DNA from: an uncultured Mucispirillum sp.
GTDB taxonomy: Bacteria > Chrysiogenota > Deferribacteres > Deferribacterales > Mucispirillaceae
Assembly: GCA_944326705.1 (NCBI GenBank)
Contig: CALVEY010000007.1
Coordinates: 1 to 64,000, forward strand
Length of the DNA: 64,000 nt
Reading direction: 5' to 3'
Shown here: one piece after another, positions 1 to 9,837 of the stretch
Layout: each line of letters starts with the position of its first letter
How positions within the stretch are numbered: position 1 is the stretch's first letter
Made by a program: the position numbers and the translations under genes
The notes under the pieces: model-generated
What the model was told of the DNA's origin: nothing
Database searches by the model: none
What the model saw: only the letters and a program-made list of their open reading frames with translations

Positions 1-89
1 TAGAAAATATAAAACACAAATTTTACTGTAAAATAATTACTTTTCTATGCAGTTTTAAAAAATGGGGTACCCCCAGTCAAAAATATTTC

Positions 90-116
90 TTGACAAAAAG
101 TAAGCATATCTATAAT
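90..116 (+). promoter_or_regulatory. Putative sigma-70 promoter of carAB
   Basis: A TTGACA hexamer at 90-95 is followed by TATAAT at 111-116. The 15-base spacer is shorter than the usual 17, so the exact -10 is uncertain; TAATAT at 113-118 would give 17. About 60 bases separate it from the carA start. A perfect 10-base palindrome, GGGGTACCCC, lies just upstream at 64-73 and stands out in this AT-rich sequence; it could be an operator. Confidence 0.5.
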
Positions 117-179
117 ATACTAAAGTTTTGCCTACATTTAGATAAAACTACAAAATCAATAAATACGGGGTAAGATTAT

Positions 180-1283
180 ATGAGTTTTAATTGGAAAGAG
201 AAACGCTTAAAAAAAGCTTTTCTTGCTCTTGAAAATGGAGAAGTATTTAAGGGCTATTCTTTTGGTGCCTCTGTTGATAAACTTGGGGAAACAGTTTTTA
301 ACACAGGTATGAGCGGATATGAAGGTATCATAAGTGACCCATCTTATGCAGGCCAGTTTGTTTCGCTAACTGCTCCAGAAATAGGTAACTATGGTATTGA
401 TTTAAACTTTTTAGAATCACGCAGTCTTTTTTTAAACGGGCTTATAGTTTGTGATATAAATGAGCCATCTAACTATTCTTCTCAAATCAGTCTGCAGGAT
501 ATGCTGAAAAAACATAATATTCCAGCTATTGCAGGAATCGATGTTAGAAGACTTACATTAATGATTAGAGAGCAGGGTTCTTTAAAAGGCTTTTTACACT
601 GCAGCGATGAAAATATTTCTACAGAAGATGCTGTTGCAAAAGCAAAAGCATGGGAAGGGCTTGATAATCAAGACTATGCATCTCGTGTTACTGCTGGTGA
701 AGTTTTTAAATGGAATGAAGAAGGCACATATAAAGTTGTGGCTTATGATTTTGGTGTAAAATATAATATCTTAAGAAGTCTTGCAGCTCACGATATGCAG
801 GTGACTGTTGTGCCTGCTGGTTATGATGCTGCAAAAGTTATGGAAATGAAACCCCATGGCGTATTTTTATCAAACGGACCAGCTGACCCCTCATCTCTGC
901 ATTATGCAATAGATGCTGCAAAATATTTTACAGGTAAAGTTCCTTTAATGGGTATATGCTTAGGTCATCAAATTATGGGAATATCTGCAGGCTGTTCATG
1001 CTACAGGTTAAAATTTGGTCACCATGGTCTTAATCATCCAGTAAAAAACTTACTCACTAATCAGGTAGAAATTACATCACAAAACCATAACTTTGCTCTT
1101 GATGTTAAAAATATACCATCTTCCTTAGAAATAACTCATATAAATATGAATGATAATACATTAGAAGGTATCAGACATAAAACTGAACCATTTTTCAGTG
1201 TCCAGTATCACCCAGAAGCTGCACCTGGACCAAACGATTCACTTTATCTTTTTGAAACATTTAGAAAAATGATGGAGCGTTAA
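180..1283 (+). CDS. carA: Carbamoyl-phosphate synthase small (glutaminase) subunit
   Basis: This subunit hydrolyses glutamine and passes ammonia to CarB for carbamoyl phosphate synthesis, feeding pyrimidine and arginine pathways in the cytoplasm. The 367-residue protein has the CPSase small-chain N-terminal domain (about 12-150) and a class I glutamine amidotransferase domain (about 185-365). The triad is complete: the nucleophile Cys260 lies in GICLGHQ, with His344 and Glu346 in YHPE. ATG 180 is the first start that fits the family's N-terminus. carB begins one base after the stop, so the pair is co-translated. Confidence 0.97.
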   Translation: MSFNWKEKRLKKAFLALENGEVFKGYSFGASVDKLGETVFNTGMSGYEGIISDPSYAGQFVSLTAPEIGNYGIDLNFLESRSLFLNGLIVCDINEPSNYSSQISLQDMLKKHNIPAIAGIDVRRLTLMIREQGSLKGFLHCSDENISTEDAVAKAKAWEGLDNQDYASRVTAGEVFKWNEEGTYKVVAYDFGVKYNILRSLAAHDMQVTVVPAGYDAAKVMEMKPHGVFLSNGPADPSSLHYAIDAAKYFTGKVPLMGICLGHQIMGISAGCSCYRLKFGHHGLNHPVKNLLTNQVEITSQNHNFALDVKNIPSSLEITHINMNDNTLEGIRHKTEPFFSVQYHPEAAPGPNDSLYLFETFRKMMER

Positions 1284-1284
1284 G

Positions 1285-4200
1285 ATGCCTAAAAGAAATG
1301 ATATAAAAAAAGTAATGATTATAGGCGCAGGTCCTATTGTAATAGGTCAGGGCTGTGAGTTTGACTATTCTGGTGTGCAGGCATGTAAAGCTTTAAAAAA
1401 TGAAGGCTATGAGATAGTGCTTGTAAACTCAAATCCTGCTACAATTATGACTGACCCAGAATTTGCTGATAGAACATATATTGAGCCATTATCTGCAGAT
1501 ATTTTACATGAAATAATAAGAAGGGAAAGACCAGATGCTATTCTGCCTACTCTTGGCGGCCAAACTGCCTTAAACTTAGCTGTAGAGCTTTATGATAAAG
1601 GTATCTTAAAAAGATATGGCGTAGAAATGATTGGTGCTTCTGTTAAAAGTATTAATAAGGCAGAAGACAGACAGCTTTTTAAAAAGACCATGAAAGAAAT
1701 TGGTCTTGATTTACCACGCTCAGGCTCAGCACACACTATGCAGGAAGCTGTGGCAGTTGCTGAAGCTATCGGCACATGGCCATTAATTATACGCCCAGGC
1801 TTTACTCTTGGCGGCACAGGCGGCGGTATTGCCCATAATAAAGAAGAATTTCATCAAATAGTTACACGCGGTCTTTTTGAAAGCCGTAACAGCGAAGTTT
1901 TAATTGAAGAATCACTTCTTGGCTGGAAAGAATATGAAATGGAAGTGATGAGAGATAAAAAGAATAATGCAGTAATTGTATGCTCTATTGAAAACTTTGA
2001 CCCAATGGGCGTGCATACTGGTGACTCTATTACTGTAGCACCTATTCAAACTTTAACTGATAGAGAATATCAGGCAATGCGTGATGACAGTTTAAGAGTT
2101 ATGCAGGCAATAGGCGTTGAAACAGGTGGAGCAAATGTTCAGTGGGCAGTTAACCCAAAAGACGGCAGAAGAATAGTTATTGAAATGAACCCTAGGGTAT
2201 CTCGCTCTTCTGCACTTGCTTCAAAAGCTACAGGCTTTCCTATTGCTAAAATTGCAGCATTACTTGCAGTTGGATATACTCTTGATGAATTAATTAACGA
2301 TATAACAGGCGAAACACCTGCATGCTTTGAGCCAGCTCTTGACTATATAGTTACAAAAATCCCACGATTTACTTTTGAAAAATTCCAAAAGGCAGATTCA
2401 ACTCTTGGCACACAAATGAAATCAGTAGGGGAGGCAATGGCTATTGGTAAAACTTTTAAACAGTCATTCCAAAAAGCACTGCGTTCTCTTGAAATTGGCA
2501 GAAGCGGCTTTGGCGCTGACGGCAAAGATGAGTCTTATGAAAAAATGACAGATGAAGAGTTAAATGTAGCTCTGCAGGTGCCAAAAGCTGATAGAGTTTT
2601 TGCTTTAAGGGCTGCTTTTAAAAGAGGATATTCTATTGATACTGTATATGAACATTCTAAAATAGATAAATACTTTTTAAGGCATTTACAGGAAATTACT
2701 GCTTTTGAAGATGAAATCAAATCTGCTGGCAGTTTAGATAATTTATCAAAAGATAGAGAGCTTTTTATTCAAGCTAAAGAGTTTGGATTTTCTGATAAAC
2801 AAATAGCATTTTTATTACAGGTTACAGAAAAAGATGTTAGAGATAAAAGAAAAGAAGTAAATATTGTACCAAGCTATGCAGCAGTTGATACATGTGCTGG
2901 TGAGTTTTATGCAAAAACTCCATATTATTATTCATCTTACAGTGAATACTCTGAGCCTGCACGCCTTGATAATAACAGGAAATCTATTATGGTATTAGGC
3001 GGCGGACCAAACAGGATTGGTCAGGGTATAGAATTTGACTATTGTTGTGTTCATGCTTCCTTTGCATTAAAGATGGCAGGATATGACTGTATTATGGTAA
3101 ACTCTAACCCAGAAACAGTTTCTACTGACTATGATATTAGTGACAAACTTTATTTTGAGCCATTAACTATTGAAGATGTGCTGCACATTTATGAAAGAGA
3201 ACAGTGTGTTGGTGCTATAGTGCAGTTTGGCGGCCAGACACCTTTAAATCTTGCAAGAGAACTTGAAAACTGCGGTGTAAAAATTATAGGAACTAACCCA
3301 GACAGCATTGAGTTTGCTGAAGACAGGGACAGATTCCAAAAACTTATTAATAAACTTAATATTAAACAGCCAGAAAATGGTATTGCTTATAAAGAGCAGG
3401 AAGCGTTAGATATTGCTGATAGAATTGGATATCCAGTTCTTGTGCGTCCGTCATTTGTTTTAGGCGGCAGGGGTATGGTTATAGCTTATACTCGTGAAAC
3501 ACTTGAAAAATATATAAAATATGCTGTTCAGCTTTCTAATGATAACCCTATATTAATAGATAAGTTTTTAAATGATGCAGTAGAAGTGGATGTAGACTGT
3601 ATATCTGATGGAAATACAACTGTTATTGGCGGTATTATGGAGCACGTAGAGCCAGCAGGTATTCACTCAGGGGACTCTGCAGCAGTTATTCCTACAATGA
3701 CATTAAGTAAAGAAATACTTGATACTATCAGAAGCCATACTTTTGCATTAGCAAAAGAATTAAATGTATGCGGTCTTATGAATATTCAGTATGCTGTGCA
3801 TAATAACCAGGTATATATTATTGAAGCAAACCCTAGAGCATCAAGAACTGCACCATTTGTAAGTAAATCTATTGGTGCGCCATTAGTTAAATATGCAGTT
3901 AGGTGTATGCTTGGTGAAACATTATCACAAATCGGCTTTACTGAAGAAATTATACCACCATATACCACAGTGAAAGAAGCAGTATTTCCATTTTCTAAAT
4001 TTATAGGGGCAGATATCTTTTTAAGTCCTGAAATGCATTCTACTGGTGAAGTTATGGGTATGGATACAAGCAAAGGACTTGCATATCTTAAATCACAAAT
4101 AGCAGCAGGCGGCAAACTTCCAGAAAGCGGAAATATTTTTGTATCTCTTAATAACAGAGATAAAGAAAGAGCTGTGCCATATTTAAAAGATTTAGCAGAG

Positions 4201-4548
4201 CTAGGATTTAATATTTATGCAACAGAAGGCACTTCTACTATGCTTTATGATAATAATATTAAATCAAATGCAATATTTAAAATATCAAAAGGACGCCCAA
4301 ACCTTGTAGACCTTTTAAATGAAGATAAAATCCAGTGGATTATAATGACCAGGGAAGATGGGGAAGATGCGATTACAGATGAAATTAAAACACGCTCTAT
4401 AGCAATCTTAAAAGGCGTGCCTATGACATCTACATTTTCAGGTATTGCAGCGGCTGTTGACGGCTTAAAAGAAAAAGCTGACTTTGGCAGATTTGAAGTA
4501 TATTCTCTGCAGGAATATCATAGAAAAATAAAATTAAAACATAAATAA
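1285..4548 (+). CDS. carB: Carbamoyl-phosphate synthase large subunit
   Basis: CarB uses two ATP, bicarbonate and ammonia from CarA to make carbamoyl phosphate. At 1087 residues it is full length (E. coli about 1073). It shows the internal duplication: a first carboxyphosphate ATP-grasp half starting with [20 protein letters not shown], an oligomerisation region around 400-550, a second half opening with the matching [19 protein letters not shown] motif, and a C-terminal MGS-like allosteric domain from about 940. No other pyrimidine or arginine gene lies nearby. A terminator follows immediately. Confidence 0.97.
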   Translation: MPKRNDIKKVMIIGAGPIVIGQGCEFDYSGVQACKALKNEGYEIVLVNSNPATIMTDPEFADRTYIEPLSADILHEIIRRERPDAILPTLGGQTALNLAVELYDKGILKRYGVEMIGASVKSINKAEDRQLFKKTMKEIGLDLPRSGSAHTMQEAVAVAEAIGTWPLIIRPGFTLGGTGGGIAHNKEEFHQIVTRGLFESRNSEVLIEESLLGWKEYEMEVMRDKKNNAVIVCSIENFDPMGVHTGDSITVAPIQTLTDREYQAMRDDSLRVMQAIGVETGGANVQWAVNPKDGRRIVIEMNPRVSRSSALASKATGFPIAKIAALLAVGYTLDELINDITGETPACFEPALDYIVTKIPRFTFEKFQKADSTLGTQMKSVGEAMAIGKTFKQSFQKALRSLEIGRSGFGADGKDESYEKMTDEELNVALQVPKADRVFALRAAFKRGYSIDTVYEHSKIDKYFLRHLQEITAFEDEIKSAGSLDNLSKDRELFIQAKEFGFSDKQIAFLLQVTEKDVRDKRKEVNIVPSYAAVDTCAGEFYAKTPYYYSSYSEYSEPARLDNNRKSIMVLGGGPNRIGQGIEFDYCCVHASFALKMAGYDCIMVNSNPETVSTDYDISDKLYFEPLTIEDVLHIYEREQCVGAIVQFGGQTPLNLARELENCGVKIIGTNPDSIEFAEDRDRFQKLINKLNIKQPENGIAYKEQEALDIADRIGYPVLVRPSFVLGGRGMVIAYTRETLEKYIKYAVQLSNDNPILIDKFLNDAVEVDVDCISDGNTTVIGGIMEHVEPAGIHSGDSAAVIPTMTLSKEILDTIRSHTFALAKELNVCGLMNIQYAVHNNQVYIIEANPRASRTAPFVSKSIGAPLVKYAVRCMLGETLSQIGFTEEIIPPYTTVKEAVFPFSKFIGADIFLSPEMHSTGEVMGMDTSKGLAYLKSQIAAGGKLPESGNIFVSLNNRDKERAVPYLKDLAELGFNIYATEGTSTMLYDNNIKSNAIFKISKGRPNLVDLLNEDKIQWIIMTREDGEDAITDEIKTRSIAILKGVPMTSTFSGIAAAVDGLKEKADFGRFEVYSLQEYHRKIKLKHK

Positions 4549-4565
4549 TTTTTATAATCTATAAT

Positions 4566-4594
4566 GGGGCAGAAATAAAAACTGCCCCTTTTTT
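4566..4594 (+). terminator. Rho-independent terminator of carAB
   Basis: A perfect 7-bp stem, GGGGCAG (4566-4572) with CTGCCCC (4582-4588), encloses a 9-base A-rich loop and is followed by six T residues (4589-4594). It starts 17 bases after the carB stop. Confidence 0.9.
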
Positions 4595-4722
4595 GTATAT
4601 ACTCTAAACAGAATAATAAGTATAAAAGTATATAATTTTTTAGTTTTTATTATTTACTGCACAATAAGATACTGCCTTACAAAAGATGATGTTATCTTTT
4701 TAAGACCAGCTGATTTAAAATA

Positions 4723-4753
4723 TGAAACAAAAGCATACTTTCAAAGTATGCTT
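4723..4753 (-). terminator. Rho-independent terminator of the minus-strand oxidoreductase operon
   Basis: AAGCATACTT (4731-4740) and AAGTATGCTT (4744-4753) form a perfect 10-bp hairpin with a 3-base loop. Read on the minus strand it is followed by TTTTGTTT (4730-4723). It lies 55 bases past the stop of the TorD-like gene, so it should end that operon. With the carAB terminator it makes a convergent pair in the 259-base gap. Confidence 0.75.
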
Positions 4754-4807
4754 GAAAAACCACTTGTAACTGGTGTGATTGTAAAAAAATTAAAATAAGT
4801 ATGAATA

Positions 4808-5440
4808 TTATTCATAACTTTTAATAAAATCATACTCTATGTATTTTTTTATAATATAAGCAGTTTCATAATAAAACTTACTGTTATCATATTTCTTTAA
4901 ATCTAAAATTAAATAATGAATAAGCGGCAGTATATGTTCTTTTATAAAATCATACTGCTCATAAATATTATCATCAAGCATTTGATTACTATAATCATCT
5001 GCTAATATCTCTTTATTTTTCATAGAAATATAAGAAAATTCTGCTGCAATATGGTCTTCCTGCTCTTGAAATGTTTCAGCAAGACTTAGTTTATTTTTAG
5101 CGTATATTTCAAGAACAGTATCTCTTTTTTCTCCCATAACAAGTCCTGTATTTTCAAGATAAATAGATTCAACAGGGCATATTATTTTTCCATATCCACC
5201 AGATACAAATAAAGATGTATATATTCTATTTAATTCTTCTTCATTATTTTTTTGTAAAAAGTTTATAACAAATTCAAGGCTGTTTTTTAAACTGTCATCT
5301 TGTATCTTTTTTGCAAACACAATAAGACTGTTAAACAGATTTATTATAATTTGTTTTGTATTATTATCAACAGGACCTGCAAATATTTTTGAAAAGACGG
5401 CATACTCTTTATGCCGTCTTATATATAATTCTTTTTCCAT
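4808..5440 (-). CDS. TorD/DmsD-type molybdoenzyme maturation chaperone
   Basis: The 210-residue all-helical, soluble protein fits the TorD/DmsD/NarJ family. These chaperones bind the Tat leader of a molybdoenzyme and hold it in the cytoplasm until the cofactor is inserted. The family is recognised from length, helical acidic character and position rather than from one diagnostic motif. It is the last gene of a minus-strand trio; its start touches the stop of the Fe-S subunit gene (the two share one base at 5440), implying translational coupling. Its client is presumably the catalytic subunit at 6142-8805. Confidence 0.75.
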   Translation of the reverse strand: MEKELYIRRHKEYAVFSKIFAGPVDNNTKQIIINLFNSLIVFAKKIQDDSLKNSLEFVINFLQKNNEEELNRIYTSLFVSGGYGKIICPVESIYLENTGLVMGEKRDTVLEIYAKNKLSLAETFQEQEDHIAAEFSYISMKNKEILADDYSNQMLDDNIYEQYDFIKEHILPLIHYLILDLKKYDNSKFYYETAYIIKKYIEYDFIKSYE

Positions 5441-6132
5441 TATTTTGCTGCGTATTTAGCTTTTAATAAAAGATTTGGTTTATGAAGATTGATTTTTTCT
5501 ACATTATTAAAATTAGCTGTAGAAGTAACCGCATCTTTATATTTAACTTTCAGTTCTTCAATAGGACCTGCATCTAATGCTCTAGCAGGACATACAGCAA
5601 CACATGCTGGTTTTAATCCTTCTTTTATTCTGCCTATACATAAGTTGCATTTTGTCATACGCGGCCTTGCTGGGTCTTCTTCTGCATAATCTGCATAGTT
5701 TTTATCATAATACTGTGGTGCACCCCAAGGGCATTCTGCTTCGCAGCTGCCACAAGATATACATATACTTCTATCAGACTGCACAATACCATATTCACTG
5801 TCTTTACTGATAGCTTCAACAGGGCATGCAGGAATACATGCAGGGTTTGTACAGTGGTTGCAGGATATAGAAAGGTTTGTCATTTTTAATGCTGGGAAAG
5901 TGCCTTCTATTGTTTGTGATACTCTTCTCCAGTTTTCTTTCATATAATATTTGCTGCATTCTTCCATAGAAGGAAGGTTTACTTTATTATCTTTTGTATA
6001 ATCTGTATTAACATCATATTGGTGAATATGAATATCGCCTCTTAATTCTTCATTATTTTCTTTGCAGGCAATCATGCAGGCTTTACAGCCAACACATCTT
6101 GTTTCATCAAAATAAAAACCCCATTGTTTCAT
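5440..6132 (-). CDS. Four-cluster ferredoxin-type electron-transfer subunit (DmsB/PhsB/PsrB-like)
   Basis: This 230-residue protein should carry electrons to the molybdenum subunit. Four cysteine groups are visible: CVGCKACMIAC near 15-25, CNHCTNPACIPAC near 92-104, CISCGSCEAEC near 124-134 and CNLC...CVAVC near 165-185, enough for four [4Fe-4S] clusters. It has no Tat signal, so it is probably exported as a passenger with the catalytic subunit, as is usual for the family. The ATG lies 9 bases after the upstream gene. No NrfD/DmsC-type membrane anchor accompanies it. Confidence 0.9.
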   Translation of the reverse strand: MKQWGFYFDETRCVGCKACMIACKENNEELRGDIHIHQYDVNTDYTKDNKVNLPSMEECSKYYMKENWRRVSQTIEGTFPALKMTNLSISCNHCTNPACIPACPVEAISKDSEYGIVQSDRSICISCGSCEAECPWGAPQYYDKNYADYAEEDPARPRMTKCNLCIGRIKEGLKPACVAVCPARALDAGPIEELKVKYKDAVTSTANFNNVEKINLHKPNLLLKAKYAAK

Positions 6133-6141
6133 AATATTCTC

Positions 6142-8805
6142 CTAATTTGGTTTTTTAACACTTATTTCGCATAAGTTACCGCTGGCAGCAAATCCGCCTG
6201 ATTTATTTGTAAACTGATGAGTAACTGGGTCGCCTGCGCCAGATTCCATATCAACAGTAAGAGTAGATACACATGCACCTAAATCAACAGGTGTTACTAC
6301 TTCTTTATATTCACCTTTACCAGTAACATCAAAATAAGCTGTATATGTTTCTTCGCTGCTTGGGTTATATATTCTGCCTTCATTAATAACTATAACACCA
6401 GGCATAGGACGTGAGCTTACAAGTGCAGGAAGTTTTATACATCCATAATCATTATAAACATACACAATATCTCCTGTTTTTATACCCCTTGTTTTAGCAT
6501 CTATATCAGATATTTCAACACAGTTATCAAATGTATTTTGCAGTAAAGGAACAGTATCAAAAGTAGAGTGTGCTCTGTGGATAACATGCGGAGTTATAAA
6601 TTGTAAACTATAAGCAACACCTTTACGGCTTTTTTCTTTTTTCTGTATTGTTTCATATCCTTCTTTTAAAGGGATATATCTAGGGCCGTAAACTGGGTTT
6701 TGTGCCCTTTGTCTCATAGCCATATATGGAGAATAAAAGTTAATTCTGCCAGTATCAGTTGGGAATTCCCCTGGTTTATATTTCATAGTATCAATATAAG
6801 TTTTATCAAGTGGAGTTGGCAGCTGGTATTCGCCCATTTGCACCATTGTATTATAATCAGGCATAGTTCTTTTTGGGTTTATATCTGCATATCCTTTTGG
6901 AAATTCTGCTTTTTCCCACTGAGCTTTCATTATTTCTTCATCTGTATAATTTTTAAGTTCAATACCAAGTTCTTTACAGATAAGTCTAGTTATTTCTCTA
7001 TCAAGTTTACATTCATAAAGTGGGTCTGACACTTTATTTGCCACATCAAGTTCACAGTTCATTTGACCATAAGTAAAGAATGACTGCTCTAAATTCATAG
7101 CTGCAGGAAGAACAATATCAGAATATTTTGCTGTTGTGCTCATTTGCTGTTCATAACATACAACATATTTCACTTTTTTAAATGCTTCTATTTTTCTGTT
7201 AATATTTGCTTTTTGAGTAAAGAAATCACCAGAACCTTCGCCTTTAATAACCATTTCTATATGAAGCCTTGGGTCATCACCTAAATCAATATTATTTAAT
7301 AATTTCACATCATCTCTTAACTGCTCTGCAGTTCTTGCGTCTCTGCCTGTTAAAATAACTTCTGGCAGTGAAAAAATAGAAAATTTAATAGAGCCGTATT
7401 TTTTAGCATCAGTTAATGGCGGGTTAGAGCCTATTTTAATTTTATAACCATCACTTGGTGCAATCATACCAAAACCGCCGCCTCGTCTTGCAATGTTGCC
7501 AGTCATAGCAGCAAGCGCTATTAAAAACCATGAATAATATAATCCATTATTTGTTCTTTGTGCACCGCCTGTAGTCCAGCCGCAGAAAAATGAAGCTGCA
7601 GGAGCTTTTCCATATTCTAATGCAAGGTTTTCAATATTTTCTGCAGTTGTACCTGTTAATGATGCAGCCCAGTTGAGCACACCTTTATAATCTTTATGTT
7701 CTTTTTCAAGGCTTTCAAGATATTCTACAAAAGATTCGCCTGCTGGCACTGTAAATGTCTGACCTTTATAAGATTGTTTTGTCACAGGGTTTTCTATATT
7801 AGAATTGCTTGTTACAGTATCATTTGGAAAAAAGCCAAAAGTATATTCTTTTAAAAATTTTTCATTATAAAGTTTTTTCTTATAAAGAACGTAAGCCATA
7901 GCAGCAAGCATAGCGCTGTCTGTCCCTGGTCTTATAGCAATAAAGCCTGGAACTTTGCCTATACCTGTGCTGTATGTTGCTGCAGTATCTGTAAATCTGC
8001 TGTCTACTACAACAATAGGAATACCAGCTTCTTTTGCTTTAGTTAAAAAGAATGTTAAATGTGGCTGTGTAGTTCTGGTATCTGTAGACCATATAATTAT
8101 TAATTTAGAGTTTAAAACATCTATTGCAGGGTTACCCTGAACTTTTGGTCCAAGAGCTGCATACATTGCGTCCATTTGGTTACCAGCAGAGTGGTGGCCG
8201 TATATATCAAGAGTTGTACCTAAATATTTTGCAGGAGAATTTCCTGTTGCAAAAACTGGCAGATATCCAAGCTCTTTTGCTCTTTCCTGCATTTCTTTTA
8301 AATAAGATGCTACTGTTTTAGCAGCTTCTTCCCAGCTTATGCGTACAAAACCTGTTACATCGCCTCTTTCTTTCGTCTGTTTCATAGGATATTTTATTCT
8401 ATTTGGAGCATATAAGCGTTTCTTTTCAGAAAGACCTCTAGGGCAGGCTCTGCGTTGACGCATAAATAAATCTTCATCTTTTTCTTTTGAATTTTCTCTA
8501 GGAATATCTCCCATAGATGTAAGGTTTACAAGTCTGCCGTTTTTCACATATGCTTTTAACATACATGAGCCGTGGCAGTGGATTCTGTGGTGAGTATTAA
8601 CCACTTTTAATGAAGTATCAAATACTGCTTCAGGGTTTTTAATAAGTGGCTGGTTTTCAGTAATATTATCCACTGTTTTTTCTTCTACCGCTGCTTCTTC
8701 AACTGCTTTTTTAGATGTGCAGGCAGTAAGCATAAAAGCTGCACTGCCTTTAAGCAAAGTTCTGCGGGTAATACTAAGTTTTTCTTTTCCTTGACTTTTT
8801 CCCAT
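6142..8805 (-). CDS. Tat-exported molybdopterin oxidoreductase catalytic subunit (DMSO reductase family)
   Basis: The 887-residue protein has a twin-arginine leader (Arg14-Arg15 in TRRTLLKG) followed by a lipobox-like LTAC at 26-29, so it may be an exported lipoprotein. The FS0 cluster ligands appear to be His73, Cys77, Cys81 and Cys121. The His-x3-Cys-x3-Cys form is typical of NarG, whereas DmsA has Cys first. Aligned by eye on DmsA's YGTYS, the Mo ligand would be Ser206 in YGHHS. The C-terminal molydopterin-dinucleotide domain (about 745-885) resembles DmsA (HRAHSTF). The substrate is unknown: S-oxide, N-oxide or a sulfur oxyanion are all possible. A ribosome site GGGAG (8813-8817) supports the start. 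Confidence 0.88.
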   Translation of the reverse strand: MGKSQGKEKLSITRRTLLKGSAAFMLTACTSKKAVEEAAVEEKTVDNITENQPLIKNPEAVFDTSLKVVNTHHRIHCHGSCMLKAYVKNGRLVNLTSMGDIPRENSKEKDEDLFMRQRRACPRGLSEKKRLYAPNRIKYPMKQTKERGDVTGFVRISWEEAAKTVASYLKEMQERAKELGYLPVFATGNSPAKYLGTTLDIYGHHSAGNQMDAMYAALGPKVQGNPAIDVLNSKLIIIWSTDTRTTQPHLTFFLTKAKEAGIPIVVVDSRFTDTAATYSTGIGKVPGFIAIRPGTDSAMLAAMAYVLYKKKLYNEKFLKEYTFGFFPNDTVTSNSNIENPVTKQSYKGQTFTVPAGESFVEYLESLEKEHKDYKGVLNWAASLTGTTAENIENLALEYGKAPAASFFCGWTTGGAQRTNNGLYYSWFLIALAAMTGNIARRGGGFGMIAPSDGYKIKIGSNPPLTDAKKYGSIKFSIFSLPEVILTGRDARTAEQLRDDVKLLNNIDLGDDPRLHIEMVIKGEGSGDFFTQKANINRKIEAFKKVKYVVCYEQQMSTTAKYSDIVLPAAMNLEQSFFTYGQMNCELDVANKVSDPLYECKLDREITRLICKELGIELKNYTDEEIMKAQWEKAEFPKGYADINPKRTMPDYNTMVQMGEYQLPTPLDKTYIDTMKYKPGEFPTDTGRINFYSPYMAMRQRAQNPVYGPRYIPLKEGYETIQKKEKSRKGVAYSLQFITPHVIHRAHSTFDTVPLLQNTFDNCVEISDIDAKTRGIKTGDIVYVYNDYGCIKLPALVSSRPMPGVIVINEGRIYNPSSEETYTAYFDVTGKGEYKEVVTPVDLGACVSTLTVDMESGAGDPVTHQFTNKSGGFAASGNLCEISVKKPN

Positions 8806-8860
8806 ACTTTTACTCCCGTTGTGTATTTATTTTATTATTTCATAAATATTTAAAATAATA

Positions 8861-8888
8861 AATATAAATACCGAGTAAAGATTGTAAA
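8861..8888 (-). promoter_or_regulatory. Putative promoter of the molybdoenzyme operon
   Basis: On the minus strand TTTACA (8888-8883) and TATATT (8866-8861) are separated by 16 bases, about 55 bases from the start codon. The gap between the divergent operons (8806-8996) is very AT-rich, so chance matches are likely. I found no convincing FNR box. Confidence 0.35.
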
Positions 8889-8926
8889 AAATGTAAAAGA
8901 TTTCTTGTAATATTGATAAAAAATAC

Positions 8927-8955
8927 TTGTTATATTATTTTGTAAATATTATATA
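8927..8955 (+). promoter_or_regulatory. Putative promoter of the PHP-xer-nucleotidyltransferase operon
   Basis: TTGTTA (8927-8932) and TATATT (8950-8955) lie 17 bases apart, about 40 bases upstream of the PHP gene. The sequence is AT-rich, so the match is only suggestive. Confidence 0.4.
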
Positions 8956-8996
8956 TTATATATATTAGTAAATTACATAAATAAAAGGATAATTAT

Positions 8997-9830
8997 ATGA
9001 TAGATTTACACTGCCATTCTTTAGCCTCTGATGGCTCATACAGCCCTAAAGAGCTTATTAAAATGGCTGAAAATTTAAATATTACTCATCTTGCTTTAAC
9101 TGACCATGATACTACTGCAGGAATAAAAGAGTTTATGGCTGTAGAAAGCTCAGTAGTAAGAATACCAGGAATAGAAATAAGTGTAGAAAAAGAAAAAGGA
9201 GAGCTGCATATTGTAGGTCTTTTTATTGATACATCAAATAAAGACTTACAGGAAATGGAAGAAGAAGTTCAGTATTATAGAAAAAAAAGAAATGAAAAAA
9301 TGCTTGCAGCTTTATCTAAACTGGTTAAAAAAAATGTAAAAATAGAAGATTTAGTAGATAACCCTAACTCTCAGCTTGGCAGACCTCATGTAGCTAAATA
9401 TTTATTAAGAAATAATATAGTCACATCTATTCAGGAAGCCTTTGATTTATATTTAAAAGACGGCGCAAGTCTTGCATTTAAAAAACAGCAGGTATCAATA
9501 GAAAGAGCATTAAATGTAATAAAAAATGCAGGTGGTATATCTATTATTGCTCACCCATATACATTAAAACTTGAAGATGATAAACTTGATGAATTAGTTA
9601 AAGAATATAAAAAATTAGGGCTTAATGGACTTGAAGCATACTCAAGTCATAACCCTGTTGATAAAAAAAATGTATTTGCAGATATTGCAAGAAAAAACGG
9701 GCTTATTATTTCCTGTGGCAGTGATTTTCACGGAGCAAATGGAAAAGTTGCATCTCTTGGTGCAGATATATGCGGTTTATCAGATGACGATATATTACAG
9801 CCAATGTATAATATATTAAAAAACAGGTAA
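8997..9830 (+). CDS. PHP-domain phosphoesterase (RNase AM/YciV-like)
   Basis: This 277-residue cytoplasmic metal-dependent phosphoesterase belongs to the PHP family that includes 3',5'-nucleotide phosphatases and RNase AM. Metal-binding motifs are visible: HCH at 5-7, Asp12, TDHD at 35-38, Glu60, His71, then IAHP and the C-terminal GSDFHG. Its likely role is degradation of 5'-phosphorylated oligonucleotides or 3'-phosphoadenosine-type nucleotides; the substrate cannot be read from sequence. It leads an operon with the Xer recombinase seven bases downstream. Confidence 0.85.
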   Translation: MIDLHCHSLASDGSYSPKELIKMAENLNITHLALTDHDTTAGIKEFMAVESSVVRIPGIEISVEKEKGELHIVGLFIDTSNKDLQEMEEEVQYYRKKRNEKMLAALSKLVKKNVKIEDLVDNPNSQLGRPHVAKYLLRNNIVTSIQEAFDLYLKDGASLAFKKQQVSIERALNVIKNAGGISIIAHPYTLKLEDDKLDELVKEYKKLGLNGLEAYSSHNPVDKKNVFADIARKNGLIISCGSDFHGANGKVASLGADICGLSDDDILQPMYNILKNR

Positions 9831-9837
9831 TCTTTAT

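Noticed and set aside
4622-4798. A 59-codon plus-strand frame without a start codon in the gap between carB and the molybdoenzyme operon, looking faintly like a protein C-terminus.
   Set aside because: It has no start codon or ribosome site, the middle is a 10-bp hairpin that works as the minus-strand operon terminator, and I recognise no family. A decayed gene end is possible but unsupported.
8806-8996. Possible FNR or CRP site between the molybdoenzyme and PHP operons.
   Set aside because: Only half-sites such as TTGAT are present; no full TTGAT-N4-ATCAA palindrome was found.
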